A DNA stretch of 41,506 nt from Verrucomicrobiota bacterium (lineage in GTDB: Bacteria; Verrucomicrobiota; Verrucomicrobiia; Opitutales; Opitutaceae). A program made the translations under genes and the position numbers. The stretch spans positions 1 to 41,506 of the forward strand of contig QQNC01000003.1 of assembly GCA_003402695.1 (NCBI GenBank), read 5' to 3'. Shown in pieces: positions 1 through 7,467 of this stretch; within the stretch, counting starts at the first letter, position 1; every line of letters begins with the position of its first letter. The notes under the pieces are model-generated. The model did no database searches, was not told where the DNA came from, and was given only the letters and a program-made list of their open reading frames with translations.

Positions 1-205
1 CAGTGCCTTGTGATGTGTTTTGCCAGGCTGCGGCGGCGAAAAGGGCAACGGCGTGGACCAGCTGGTAGCGGGCGGCGGTCTCCCACGCGGTGGTCATGCC
101 CCGTTCCAACAGGGTTTCACGGAGGGCATGGGCGCCAAAGGCTCCCAAGGCGACGCCAGTGAAGCCCAGGAGTCCGGCGGCAATGAGGGTGGGGCGGTGG
201 TTCAT
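1..205 (-). CDS. DUF423 family small membrane protein, N-terminal part
   Basis: This gene runs off the left edge, so only about the first 68 residues are present. The start is the ATG whose complement is at 203-205. The N-terminus is a hydrophobic segment followed by GVALGAFGAHAL and, further on, WETAARYQLVHAVAL. This matches the DUF423 (E. coli YgdD) signature, in which a GAFGAH motif follows the first membrane helix and a YQxxHA motif opens the second. Family members are inner-membrane proteins of about 120-130 residues with no established function. It is divergent from rplM, and the 145 bases between them must hold both promoters. The family call is firm; nothing can be said about function. 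Confidence 0.8.
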   Translation of the reverse strand, partial: MNHRPTLIAAGLLGFTGVALGAFGAHALRETLLERGMTTAWETAARYQLVHAVALFAAAAWQNTSQGT

Positions 206-307
206 GGCAAGTGGCTGCAACGCTCGCACATCCGGAGGTCAAAACAAGGCTGCTCTTGCCGGGCAAACCGGCTCCGGTGGGACGTTATTTGCCTCCGAAA
301 ACGAAGG

Positions 308-336
308 TTGACACACCTCGGCGAAACTTTTGTTCT
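308..336 (+). promoter_or_regulatory. possible sigma70-type promoter for rplM-rpsI
   Basis: A perfect TTGACA box lies at 308-313. With 17 bases of spacing the -10 hexamer is TGTTCT at 331-336, a poor match (3 of 6). Transcription would start only about 8-10 bases before the rplM ATG at 351, an unusually short leader. The -35 match may be chance, so the real promoter could lie elsewhere in 206-350. Confidence 0.25.
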
Positions 337-350
337 TGGCCTCTTTTCCC

Positions 351-779
351 ATGAAAACCTTCCTCGCCAGCAAGGAGACGATCCAGTCCAAGTGGCATCT
401 TATTGATGCCGAAAGCGTCGTTCTCGGCCGTCTCGCGGTCAAAGCCGCCAACCTTATTCGTGGTCGTCACAAGGCGTCCTACACCCCGACCGTTGATACC
501 GGCGACCATGTCGTCATCATCAATGCCGAGAAGGTCGCCGTGACCGGCAAGAAGGAGCAGCAGAACGAGTACATGTTCTTCTCCGGCTTCGTCGGCGGCG
601 AGAGCTACCGCAAGCTCTCCCTGCAGCGCCAGCGCCATCCCGAGTTCATCCTCGAGCACGCCGTCAAGGGCATGCTCCCGAAGAACCGCATCGCCGCCAA
701 GATGCTGACCAAGCTTCACGTGTTCGCCGGCCCGAAGCACACGCACGAGGCCCAGAATCCCGTCAAGACCACCGTCTGA
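351..779 (+). CDS. rplM: 50S ribosomal protein L13
   Basis: L13 is an early-assembling protein of the large ribosomal subunit that binds 23S rRNA. The 142-residue product equals the E. coli length. It opens with [20 protein letters not shown], parallel to E. coli MKTF...W.VVDA, and contains [18 protein letters not shown] and the [19 protein letters not shown] block typical of the family. An in-frame ATG 21 bases upstream (330) would add MFLASFP; the start at 351 is preferred because it gives the family N-terminus. There is no Shine-Dalgarno motif. rpsI begins 2 bases after the stop, giving the widely conserved rplM-rpsI operon. Confidence 0.97.
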   Translation: MKTFLASKETIQSKWHLIDAESVVLGRLAVKAANLIRGRHKASYTPTVDTGDHVVIINAEKVAVTGKKEQQNEYMFFSGFVGGESYRKLSLQRQRHPEFILEHAVKGMLPKNRIAAKMLTKLHVFAGPKHTHEAQNPVKTTV

Positions 780-781
780 AC

Positions 782-1180
782 ATGACCACCGCCACCAACA
801 TTTTCCTCGGCACCGGCCGTCGCAAAACCTCCACCGCCCGCGTCCGCCTGTCCGAAGGCACCGGCAAGCTCACGGCCAACGGCCGGAGCTTTGAGAGCTA
901 CTTCTCCCACGAGAATTTCGCCAAGCAGGCCTACGCCCCGCTGAACACCGTCGAACTCCGCGAGAAAATTGACGTGACCGTCAATGTCGCCGGCGGCGGC
1001 GTCGCCGGCCAGGCCGGGGCGGTCGCCCACGGCATCGCCCGCGCCCTGCAGAAGCTGAATCCGGAGCTGCGCGCCGCCCTCAAGAAGGCCGGCCACATCA
1101 CCCGCGATCCCCGCGAAAAAGAGCGCAAAAAGCCCGGCCAGCCCGGCGCCCGCAAGCGCTTCCAGTTCTCGAAGCGTTAA
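782..1180 (+). CDS. rpsI: 30S ribosomal protein S9
   Basis: S9 sits in the head of the small subunit, with its basic C-terminal tail reaching toward the P-site tRNA. The product is 132 residues (E. coli 130). Near the N-terminus it has [14 protein letters not shown], in the middle the [23 protein letters not shown] block, and at the end the basic tail [14 protein letters not shown] with the invariant terminal KR. Second gene of the L13-S9 operon, followed by a strong intrinsic terminator at 1203-1234. Confidence 0.97.
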   Translation: MTTATNIFLGTGRRKTSTARVRLSEGTGKLTANGRSFESYFSHENFAKQAYAPLNTVELREKIDVTVNVAGGGVAGQAGAVAHGIARALQKLNPELRAALKKAGHITRDPREKERKKPGQPGARKRFQFSKR

Positions 1181-1202
1181 TCCGCCCGAGTCCTTTTCCC
1201 CC

Positions 1203-1234
1203 ACCGCCGACGTCCCGTACGTCGGCGGTTTTTT
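1203..1234 (+). terminator. intrinsic terminator of rplM-rpsI
   Basis: CCGCCGACGT (1204-1213) pairs perfectly with ACGTCGGCGG (1219-1228) across a 5-base loop and is followed by six T (1229-1234). It lies 23 bases after the rpsI stop. Confidence 0.92.
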
Positions 1235-1593
1235 GTGCCACGATTTCTGGCTCTGGATTTACGAACTCTAATCCGCCGGCGGTTTGATCGGAGGTAACCG
1301 AGGGAACGACGGAGGATAACGGGTGCTCCTTTCCCTCGCTTTCCTCCTGTTCAAATTTCGTCTCAGGGGTCTGGGTTTGCCTCGTGGTCTGCCGGGTTTA
1401 CCCGGTCAAAGCTCCGGTCTAACCCGCCAGCGCAGGGTTGGTTTTCGCGGCGGGGTCGGGTCTAATCCGGGCCGCTTGATCCTAGGACAAACCGCTTCAT
1501 TTTGTCATAAATCCCGGTTGGCCTATTGTCTGCTATGCGGAAGGGAGACTTACCCGCTTCTTGGGGGTCTTTGCTCCTAAACCAAACCACAAC
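1235..1593. other. 359-base intergenic region without a recognisable gene
   Basis: No convincing coding sequence is seen on either strand. The stretch 1380-1480 is rich in short related words (CCGGGTTTACCCGG at 1392-1405, then ggtctaacccgcc and gggtctaatccggg), which may be a decayed repeat. The last 100 bases probably hold the promoter and leader of the porin gene. Confidence 0.5.
1502..1529 (+). promoter_or_regulatory. possible promoter of the TorF-like porin gene
   Basis: TTGTCA (1502-1507) and TATTGT (1524-1529) are separated by 16 bases and lie in the only clearly AT-richer part of this gap, about 65 bases before the ATG. The match is reasonable but not decisive. Confidence 0.35.
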
Positions 1594-2391
1594 ATGTCCC
1601 AGAAAACCAACGTAGTCATGACTTGTGCCGCTCTCCTTTTGGGAGCGTTGTCCGCCAGCGGTCAGACCGCCACCGCCCCGGCTCCCGCCGCTCCCACCGC
1701 GTCTTGGATCGTCACGCCGGCCTTTGCCTCGCAGTACATGTTCCGCGGCGCTCGCCTGAGTGGACCCTCGTTCGAACCCACCGTCGAATTCGACTACGAC
1801 ACCGTCGCCGTGGGCGTTTGGGCCAACTTCCCGATCGCCGACAAGGTCGTCGGCCAGTCGGATCCGGAGTATGATGTCTATGGTTCGTACACCATCGCGG
1901 TGAACGACAGCTTCAGCGTCGTCCCCGGCTTCACGTGGTACAACTACCCGCGCGCTCCCAGCGCCAACGGTTTCTTCAAGGCGACGTTTGAGCCGAGCTT
2001 GGCTTTCAACTACACCGTCGCGGGCATCAAGTTCACGCCGAAGTTCTACTATGATGTCGTGCTTAACGGGCCGACGCTGGAACTGTCCGCCAGCCTGGCG
2101 CTGCCACTGAAGGATCTCGGCACCGAGCTGGATTTCATCGGCACGGTCGGCACCTTCAAGTGGAAGACCGCCGCGGATAACACCTTCCCGGACCTCAAAA
2201 ACTATGGGAATTACTTCCTCGTCGGGGTGTCCGTGCCGTTCGCCCTCACCTCCGCCTCCAAGATCGTCGTCGGGGTCGCCTACACCAAGGGCAGCGACAA
2301 CTACTTCAAGCAGTCCGGTTCGCCGAAGGTGAAAAACACCGCGGCCGTCGGCCGCGGCGTGGTCACCGTCAGCTACGCGTACACCTTCTGA
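1594..2391 (+). CDS. TorF-family putative outer-membrane porin
   Basis: The product is 265 residues. It starts with a signal peptide (MSQKTNVVMTCAALLLGALSASG) followed by a short Ala/Pro-rich linker. The mature part has alternating aromatic and polar residues typical of beta strands, including TPAFASQYMFRGARL near its start, the hallmark of the TorF/Gcw_chp family, then VGVWANFPI and DPEYDVYGSYTIAVNDSFSV, ending VTVSYAYTF with a C-terminal aromatic residue as in outer-membrane barrels. Substrate is unknown. The ATG at 1594 was chosen because it gives a clean signal peptide; TTG at 1561 and ATG at 1618 are alternatives. It stands alone, with a terminator just downstream. Confidence 0.82.
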   Translation: MSQKTNVVMTCAALLLGALSASGQTATAPAPAAPTASWIVTPAFASQYMFRGARLSGPSFEPTVEFDYDTVAVGVWANFPIADKVVGQSDPEYDVYGSYTIAVNDSFSVVPGFTWYNYPRAPSANGFFKATFEPSLAFNYTVAGIKFTPKFYYDVVLNGPTLELSASLALPLKDLGTELDFIGTVGTFKWKTAADNTFPDLKNYGNYFLVGVSVPFALTSASKIVVGVAYTKGSDNYFKQSGSPKVKNTAAVGRGVVTVSYAYTF

Positions 2392-2415
2392 TTTAGGCTT
2401 CAGCCTCGTTGTAGG

Positions 2416-2456
2416 AACCGCCCGCACCGTCCTGGTGCGGGCGGTTTTGTTTTTTG
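2416..2456 (+). terminator. intrinsic terminator of the porin gene
   Basis: AACCGCCCGCACC (2416-2428) pairs perfectly with GGTGCGGGCGGTT (2434-2446) around a 5-base loop and is followed by a T-rich run (TTGTTTTTT). It lies 24 bases after the stop. Confidence 0.92.
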
Positions 2457-2477
2457 GGGCAGGCAGGTGGGGCCTTT

Positions 2478-2507
2478 GTAGGTCGGGCTTTACGCCCGAC
2501 CTGCGAC
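2478..2507. repeat. REP-like palindrome, family A (single copy)
   Basis: GTAGGTCGGGCTTTACGCCC followed by GACCTGCGAC. GGTCGGGC pairs with GCCCGACC around a TTTAC loop. The same sequence recurs at 6565-6629, 11275-11335, 20328-20391 and 40942-41003, always between genes. Confidence 0.85.
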
Positions 2508-2639
2508 AAATCTGGATCGAAAATCCTGCTGGATTCCCCGCACGTCCTGCGCGACTGTGCCCGGTCAAGAAGCGTTGTCCTCCGGGCACGCAATTGAACT
2601 TCGATCCGCGCCAACTTTCCTCCGCAGTATAACAACTCA

Positions 2640-3593
2640 ATGAAAACCAAGGTCTTCGTCGATGGCGAGGCCGGCACCACTGGACTAGAAATCCGGGAGC
2701 GCCTCGCGCTGCGTTCGGATATTGCGGTCATCCAAATCGACCCGGCTCGCCGCAAGGACGCCTCAGCGCGGGCCGAATGCTTGAATGCGGCCGATATCGC
2801 TTTTCTCTGCCTGCCCGACGATGCCGCGCGCGAATCGGCCGCATTGGTCCAGAATCCCCGGACCTGCGTCATTGATGCGTCTACCGCACATCGGTCGGAT
2901 CCCCACTGGGCCTACGGCGTGCCCGAGTTGTCGCCGGGTTATCGGGCCGCGCTGCGCACCGGCAAGCGCATCGCCAACCCTGGCTGCCATGCCACCGGTT
3001 TCGTCCTCGCGATCCGGCCGCTGGTCCAACGCGGAATCATCCCGGCCGACTTCGTGCTCCCGTGCCTTTCGCTCACCGGTTATAGCGGCGGAGGCAAGAA
3101 ACTCATAGCGTCTTACAACCAATCGCCGCTTCCGGCGTCCTTGCAGAGCCCGCGGCCCTATGCGCTCGGACTGCGTCACAAGCATCTGCCCGAGATGACG
3201 GCGCACACCGGCCTGACTTCGTCGCCCGTTTTTGTGCCGGTCGTCGCTAATTTTTACCGGGGGCTGCTCCTTACGTTCCCCCTCGCGCTCGGCCAGTTTC
3301 CCTCCCGGCCGCAGCCGGCGGAGCTGCATCGAATCCTCGCTGAAACGTATGCCAGCGAGAAATTTGTCCGTGTGCTCCCGTTCGCCGACGAATCGATCCT
3401 GGATGATGAATCTTTCGATCTTCAGGCGTGCAACGGCACCAACCGCTGCGACATCGCCTTGTTTGCGGATGGGGAACGTACAGCCCTGATGGTGCGCCTG
3501 GACAATCTTGGCAAAGGTGCTTCCGGTGCCGCGATCCAGTGCATGAATCTCCACCTCGGCTTGGATGAAGGCGTGGGCTTGAAAGCTGAATAG
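2640..3593 (+). CDS. argC: N-acetyl-gamma-glutamyl-phosphate reductase (short, type 2)
   Basis: ArgC reduces N-acetylglutamyl phosphate to the semialdehyde with NADPH, the third step to ornithine. The 317-residue protein starts with an NADP-binding segment, VFVDGEAGTTGLEI (residues 5-18). The catalytic cysteine is C116 in ANPGCHATG, and the substrate-loop region SLTGYSGGGKK follows. The GEAGTTGLEI start and length near 310 mark the shorter type-2 group rather than the roughly 340-residue enterobacterial form. It is the first gene of a block holding argJ, argB, argD, argF and argG, but is separated from them by two polyamine genes and an esterase. The start lacks a Shine-Dalgarno motif. Confidence 0.95.
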   Translation: MKTKVFVDGEAGTTGLEIRERLALRSDIAVIQIDPARRKDASARAECLNAADIAFLCLPDDAARESAALVQNPRTCVIDASTAHRSDPHWAYGVPELSPGYRAALRTGKRIANPGCHATGFVLAIRPLVQRGIIPADFVLPCLSLTGYSGGGKKLIASYNQSPLPASLQSPRPYALGLRHKHLPEMTAHTGLTSSPVFVPVVANFYRGLLLTFPLALGQFPSRPQPAELHRILAETYASEKFVRVLPFADESILDDESFDLQACNGTNRCDIALFADGERTALMVRLDNLGKGASGAAIQCMNLHLGLDEGVGLKAE

Positions 3594-3662
3594 CCGAGGG
3601 CCCGTCGCGGCCTTCGCGCGGATGGTTCGCGGTGGCAGGGCGGAGCGATTGCTTGCGGAAGG

Positions 3663-3753
3663 GGATGAGTGACAATCCGGTGACGCTACCGGTGCGCCCT
3701 TTCGTTCTGAAAACCTGCTTGTCAGCTGCGGGTGAATCCCGCACTTCTCATCC
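3663..3753 (+). ncRNA. candidate structured leader RNA of homospermidine synthase
   Basis: A nested three-helix fold is visible directly. The outer stem GGATGAG (3663-3669) pairs with CTCATCC (3747-3753). It continues into TGACAA (3670-3675) paired with TTGTCA (3719-3724). The 3' side of the junction carries a perfect hairpin, TGCGGG (3727-3732) with CCCGCA (3738-3743) around TGAAT. Inside is another hairpin, CCGGT (3677-3681) with ACCGG (3688-3692). A further hairpin, GCGGGA (3785-3790) with TCCCGC (3798-3803), lies between this element and the ATG at 3836. I compared it by memory with cobalamin, SAM, TPP, lysine, glycine, THF and guanidine riboswitches and found no match. It could be a cis-regulatory RNA or a structured intergenic repeat. 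Confidence 0.45.
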
Positions 3754-3835
3754 TTCAAAACTGTGAACGGCGCGGAAAATTAACGCGGGATACATCGTCC
3801 CGCTCCGCCCTTCTTCCCGTCAACGCCCGCGCATC

Positions 3836-5287
3836 ATGATCGAATTCAAAAACAAAGTCCTCTTCGTCGGTTACGGCGCGGTTGCCGAGTGCACCCTGCC
3901 CATTCTTTTCCGCCACATCAAGGTGCCGGCGAAGAACGTCACGATCATGGATTTCGAGAACCGCACGGAGAAGCTGAAGCCGTGGACCAAGAAGGGCGTC
4001 CGCTTCGTGCGCGACCGCGTGACCGAGGAGAACATGGGCAAGTTGCTCAAAAAGTACGTCGGCCAGGGTGACATCCTCATCGACCTCGCCTGGAACATCG
4101 ACGCCCTCGAGATCCTGCAGTGGTGCCGGGACAACGGCGTGATGTACATCAACACGTCCACCGAGCTCTGGGATCCCTACAAGACCGGCTCCCACCCGAC
4201 GGAAAAGACCCTCTACCACCGCCACATGAACCTGCGGCGCATGCTGAAGACGTGGAAGACCAAGGGCGCGACGGCCGTCATCGAGCACGGCGCCAACCCC
4301 GGCCTCATCTCGCATTTTGTGAAGCAGGGCCTTCTCGACATCGGCAAGAAGCTGATCGCCGACAAGAAGGTGAAGGGCGCCGCCGCCAAGAAGATCGCGA
4401 AGCTCAGCGAAGCCGGTTCGTTCAACGAGCTCGCCCAGGCCCTCGGCGTGAAGGTCATCCACTGCTCCGAGCGTGACACCCAGATCACCAACCAGCCCAA
4501 GCAGGTGGACGAGTTTGTGAACACCTGGTCCATCGAGGGCTTCCGCGAGGAAGGCACCACGACCTCCGAGCTCGGCTGGGGCACGCACGAGAAGACGCTC
4601 CCGCAGTACGCCTACACCCACAAGGAAGGCCCGAAGAATCAGATCTGCATCGCGCGCATGGGCATCAACACTTGGGTGCGTTCGTACGTCCCGGGCTGGG
4701 ACATCCAGGGCATGGTCGTCCGCCATGGCGAGGCGTTCACCATCTCCGACAAGCTCACGGTCTGGAAGAACGGCAAGGCCGTCTACCGCCCGACGATGCA
4801 CTACGCTTACTGCCCCTGCGACGAGGCCATCTCCTCGCTGCACGAGATGCGCGGCTACAATTACAAGCTAAACGTCAACCAGCGCATCATGAATGACGAG
4901 ATCACCAGCGGCGCCGACGTCCTCGGCGCGCTGATCATGGGCCACCCCTACAAGTCGTGGTGGGTCGGCAGCGACCTCAGCATCGAGGAGTCCCGCCGCC
5001 TCGTCCCGCACCAGAACGCGACAACGATGCAGGTGGCGATCTCCGTCACTGCCGCGCTCATGTGGATGATTAAGAACCCGCTGGAGAGCGTCCGCGTCGC
5101 CGATGACCTCCCGCACGACTTCATCCTCAAGGTTTCCAAGCCCTACCTCGGCAAGTGGATCTCGAAGCCGTACGACTGGACGCCGCTGAAGAACCGCGAC
5201 ACGACCTTCGACAAGTTCGCCAAGCCGGACCTCGACCCGAAGGATCCGTGGCAGTTCAAGAACTTCCTCATCTCCGACGCCGGTTGA
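3836..5287 (+). CDS. hss: homospermidine synthase (saccharopine dehydrogenase-like fold)
   Basis: The family joins two putrescines, using NAD+ transiently, to give homospermidine and ammonia. The 483-residue protein starts with a Rossmann segment VLFVGYGAVAEC (residues 8-19) and carries TAVIEHGANPGLISHFVKQ (146-164), closely matching the TAV..HGANPGMVSWFVKQ block of bacterial homospermidine synthases. Length agrees with that family (about 480) and is longer than carboxynorspermidine dehydrogenase (about 400), the main alternative. Ornithine decarboxylase, which supplies putrescine, follows 94 bases later. A strongly folded leader precedes it and may regulate it. Family is well supported; exact product polyamine is inferred. 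Confidence 0.85.
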   Translation: MIEFKNKVLFVGYGAVAECTLPILFRHIKVPAKNVTIMDFENRTEKLKPWTKKGVRFVRDRVTEENMGKLLKKYVGQGDILIDLAWNIDALEILQWCRDNGVMYINTSTELWDPYKTGSHPTEKTLYHRHMNLRRMLKTWKTKGATAVIEHGANPGLISHFVKQGLLDIGKKLIADKKVKGAAAKKIAKLSEAGSFNELAQALGVKVIHCSERDTQITNQPKQVDEFVNTWSIEGFREEGTTTSELGWGTHEKTLPQYAYTHKEGPKNQICIARMGINTWVRSYVPGWDIQGMVVRHGEAFTISDKLTVWKNGKAVYRPTMHYAYCPCDEAISSLHEMRGYNYKLNVNQRIMNDEITSGADVLGALIMGHPYKSWWVGSDLSIEESRRLVPHQNATTMQVAISVTAALMWMIKNPLESVRVADDLPHDFILKVSKPYLGKWISKPYDWTPLKNRDTTFDKFAKPDLDPKDPWQFKNFLISDAG

Positions 5288-5296
5288 TGAGGGGTT

Positions 5297-5367
5297 GCCC
5301 ACGGAAAACACGGAAACGATCTTTCCGGACTCAGTTTTCCGTGTATTCCGTGTGTTCCGTGGGCCCA
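5297..5367. repeat. intergenic inverted repeat, family D (ccgtgtgttccgtgggc type)
   Basis: The left arm GCCCACGGAAAACACGGAAA is mirrored by the right arm TTCCGTGTGTTCCGTGGGC around a spacer of about 30 bases. A second copy lies at 18934-19009. It fills the whole gap between homospermidine synthase and the decarboxylase and ends 14 bases before the ATG. Confidence 0.85.
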
Positions 5368-5381
5368 TTCTCCTGATCTAA

Positions 5382-6521
5382 ATGCTCTCCAAATCCCTCC
5401 TGCAGAAACTCGCTCGGAAGCACGGCACGCCGCTCTTCGTCATCGATCACGACGAGTTGCGGGAGAACTACCGCCAGTTCCGCAAGTACCTGCCGCGCGT
5501 GCAGGCTTACTTCGCGGTGAAGGCGAACTCCGACCCGGCGATCGTCCGCACGCTGTACAAGGAAGGCTCGAGCTTCGACGTCGCGTCGATGCCGGAGTTC
5601 AAGATCGTCCACGAAAACATCAAGCACCTGTCCGCGAAGCAGCGGCAGGAGTGGATCTGGGACAAGATCATCTACGCCAACCCCACGAAGCCGGCGGATA
5701 CGCTCGAGAAGCTGAACAAGTACAAGCCGCTCGTCACCTTCGACAGCTTCGAGGAGATCAAGAAAATCAAGAAGTACGCCCCGAACGCCGGGCTCGCGCT
5801 GCGCCTGCAGGTGCCGAACACCGGCGCGATGGTTGAGCTGTCGTCCAAGTTCGGCGCGGCGCCGGGCGAGGCGGTCGACATGATCCTCGCGGCGGACAAG
5901 GCCGGACTGACGGTCGAGGGCATCAGCTTCCACGTCGGCAGCCAGACGACTAATTTCGACAACTACGTCCAGTCGCTGAACCTCACCGCCAGCGTCTTCA
6001 AGGAAGCCAAAGACCGCGGCTACACGAAGATGAACCTGATCGACATCGGTGGCGGCTTCCCCGCGCCGTATGACGCCAGCGTGAAGCCGTTCAAGGAACT
6101 CGCGAAGGTGATCAACACCGAGATTGACCGGCTCTTCCCGAAGGACATCCAGATCCTGGCCGAGCCGGGCCGCTACATGGTGGCGTCCGCGGGCTACGCG
6201 GTCTCGAAGGTCATCGGCAAGGCCGTCCGCGGCGGCAAGATGTGCTATTACATCAACGATGGCGTGTACCACACGTACTCCGGCGTGATTTTCGACCACT
6301 GCAAATATCCGATCAAGGCGTTTAAGGGCGGACCGACGCAGATGTGCTCCGTCTTCGGCCCGACCTGTGACGCGCTCGACGTGGTCTCGATGGCGGAAAA
6401 CCTCCCCGACCTCGAGCGCGACGACTTCGTGTACAGCGTGAACATCGGCGCGTACAGCCACGCCTCGGCGACGTATTTCAACGGCTTCCCGCCGGCGACG
6501 GTCTGTCACGTGAATCAGTAA
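5382..6521 (+). CDS. ornithine (possibly lysine/ornithine) decarboxylase, fold type III
   Basis: A PLP enzyme that removes CO2 from ornithine to give putrescine. In the 379-residue protein the PLP lysine is K47 in YFAVKANSD; HVGSQ (184-188), GGGFPAPYD (223-231), EPGR (261-264) and the active-site cysteine C329 in FGPTCDALD follow in order. GPTCDALD and NDGVYHTYSGVIFDH are typical of bacterial ornithine decarboxylases, not of carboxynorspermidine or diaminopimelate decarboxylases. Some relatives accept lysine as well, which cannot be excluded. Placement after homospermidine synthase and among arginine genes supports ornithine as substrate: it draws on the pool that ArgF uses. Start ATG 5382 has no Shine-Dalgarno motif. 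Confidence 0.88.
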   Translation: MLSKSLLQKLARKHGTPLFVIDHDELRENYRQFRKYLPRVQAYFAVKANSDPAIVRTLYKEGSSFDVASMPEFKIVHENIKHLSAKQRQEWIWDKIIYANPTKPADTLEKLNKYKPLVTFDSFEEIKKIKKYAPNAGLALRLQVPNTGAMVELSSKFGAAPGEAVDMILAADKAGLTVEGISFHVGSQTTNFDNYVQSLNLTASVFKEAKDRGYTKMNLIDIGGGFPAPYDASVKPFKELAKVINTEIDRLFPKDIQILAEPGRYMVASAGYAVSKVIGKAVRGGKMCYYINDGVYHTYSGVIFDHCKYPIKAFKGGPTQMCSVFGPTCDALDVVSMAENLPDLERDDFVYSVNIGAYSHASATYFNGFPPATVCHVNQ

Positions 6522-6522
6522 T

Positions 6523-6547
6523 GTAGGGCGGGATCGCTGATCCCGCC
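6523..6547. repeat. short intergenic palindrome, family B
   Basis: GGCGGGATC is followed by GCT and GATCCCGCC, a perfect 9-base stem. A related unit, GGGCGGATCTCTGACCCGCCC, lies at 33297-33320. It begins 1-2 bases after the decarboxylase stop and may help end transcription. Confidence 0.6.
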
Positions 6548-6564
6548 TCGATCGAACGATTTTC

Positions 6565-6629
6565 GTGGGTCGGGGTTTATCCCCGATATCTGCGGTTGGA
6601 ATATCGGGCGTAAAGCCCGACCTACGACA
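6565..6629. repeat. REP-like palindrome pair, family A
   Basis: Two family-A units face each other: gtgggtcggggtttatccccgat, a short spacer, then ATCGGGCGTAAAGCCCGACC followed by tacgac. The left unit has drifted with compensating changes (CGGGG/CCCCG), so the stem is preserved. Confidence 0.8.
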
Positions 6630-6674
6630 GGCAGTTGCGCTGTCGTATAATCCGGTTTCCGTCTCTGCCACCCC

Positions 6675-7412
6675 ATGAAACCCGCCTTCCAGCTCGATTC
6701 GCCGGAAACCGGGACCAAGTACTGGATCTTTGTCGCCGCGCCCGATGCGGCGCAGACCCCCGGGTCCTGGTCCACGGTGCTGTGCCTGGATGGCGACGAC
6801 CAGTTCGAGGCCGCGGTCGCGGCGTACCAAGCGCTCCGCCAGGCCGGTAAGATTCCGCCGCTGCTGCTGGTCGGAGTGGGGTACGGCGCGAGTTACGGCA
6901 AGGGCGCGAACCAGCGCGGACGTGACTACACGCCGACGGCGCATCCCTTTGAGCCCACCAGCGGCGGGGCGAAGCCGTTTTTGGATTTCCTCACCGCAAC
7001 ACTCTGGCCGGAACTCAAGCGACGCTACCCGGTGAAATCATCGCCGCGCGGGATTGCGGGTTACTCGCTGGGTTCACTGCTGGTGCTGTACGCGCTGTTT
7101 CAGGCGAAGCCGTTTTTCACCCACTATCTGGCCGGGGCCCCATCGGTGTGGTGGGACGACCGCCACATCCTGGGCCAGGCCCAGCGCCGGCGCGACCGCC
7201 AGGCCACCCTGCCGGCGCACCTCGCGCTCAGCGTGGGGGAGAAGGACTCGGAATCGATGACGGGCGATCTCGCTTTGCTGGAAGCCCAGCTCACGGCGAA
7301 ACCCTTCCAGGGCCTGCACTGGACCTCGCAGCGCTTTCCCGGGCGACACCACTTCAACGCCCTGCCGGATGTCTATCGCGCCGGGCTGGCGGCGCTGTTC
7401 GGTCAAATCTGA
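6675..7412 (+). CDS. alpha/beta-hydrolase of the esterase D / IroE-like family
   Basis: The 245-residue protein fits the putative esterase family (PF00756), which includes carbohydrate and siderophore esterases. The nucleophile elbow is GYSLGS (129-134, Ser131); the N-terminal strand TVLCLDGDDQFE and the segment LLLVGVGYG...RGRDYTPT (around 64-88) are typical of the family, where RxRDYTPT lines the active site. HH near residues 226-227 (FPGRHHFNAL) is the likely catalytic histidine. No signal peptide is seen, so it should be cytoplasmic. It interrupts the arginine gene block and is convergent with argJ; no metabolic link is evident. Substrate is unknown. Confidence 0.8.
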   Translation: MKPAFQLDSPETGTKYWIFVAAPDAAQTPGSWSTVLCLDGDDQFEAAVAAYQALRQAGKIPPLLLVGVGYGASYGKGANQRGRDYTPTAHPFEPTSGGAKPFLDFLTATLWPELKRRYPVKSSPRGIAGYSLGSLLVLYALFQAKPFFTHYLAGAPSVWWDDRHILGQAQRRRDRQATLPAHLALSVGEKDSESMTGDLALLEAQLTAKPFQGLHWTSQRFPGRHHFNALPDVYRAGLAALFGQI

Positions 7413-7417
7413 CGTAG

Positions 7418-7457
7418 GTTGCGCGCTTGCGCGCAACGTTGCACGCGAGCGTGCAAC
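7418..7457. repeat. double palindrome between convergent genes, likely bidirectional terminator
   Basis: Two perfect stems sit side by side: GTTGCGCGC/GCGCGCAAC (7418-7437) and GTTGCACGC/GCGTGCAAC (7438-7457), each with a 2-base centre. They can also pair with each other. The position between two convergent stop codons (7412 and 7468) suggests a transcription stop for both strands, although no long T run follows. Confidence 0.6.
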
Positions 7458-7467
7458 CTGCACGAAC

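Noticed and set aside
1462-2640. 392-codon minus-strand frame across the porin, its terminator and the family A repeat
   Set aside because: It reads through a terminator and a palindrome and is antisense to a gene with a clear signal peptide and family motifs.
3663-3753. Cobalamin or other known riboswitch upstream of homospermidine synthase
   Set aside because: A GGGTGAATCCCGCACT stretch superficially recalls the cobalamin core, but the conserved B12-box and the order of core segments are missing. Kept only as an unidentified structured RNA.
3836-5287. Carboxynorspermidine dehydrogenase or saccharopine dehydrogenase
   Set aside because: Length of 483 residues and the TAVIEHGANPGLISHFVKQ block fit homospermidine synthase better, and the partner decarboxylase is of the ornithine type (GPTCDALD), not the carboxynorspermidine type.
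5331-6944. 537-codon minus-strand frame over the decarboxylase
   Set aside because: It covers a family D repeat, the decarboxylase and a family A repeat, which no real protein would do; the plus-strand gene is clear.
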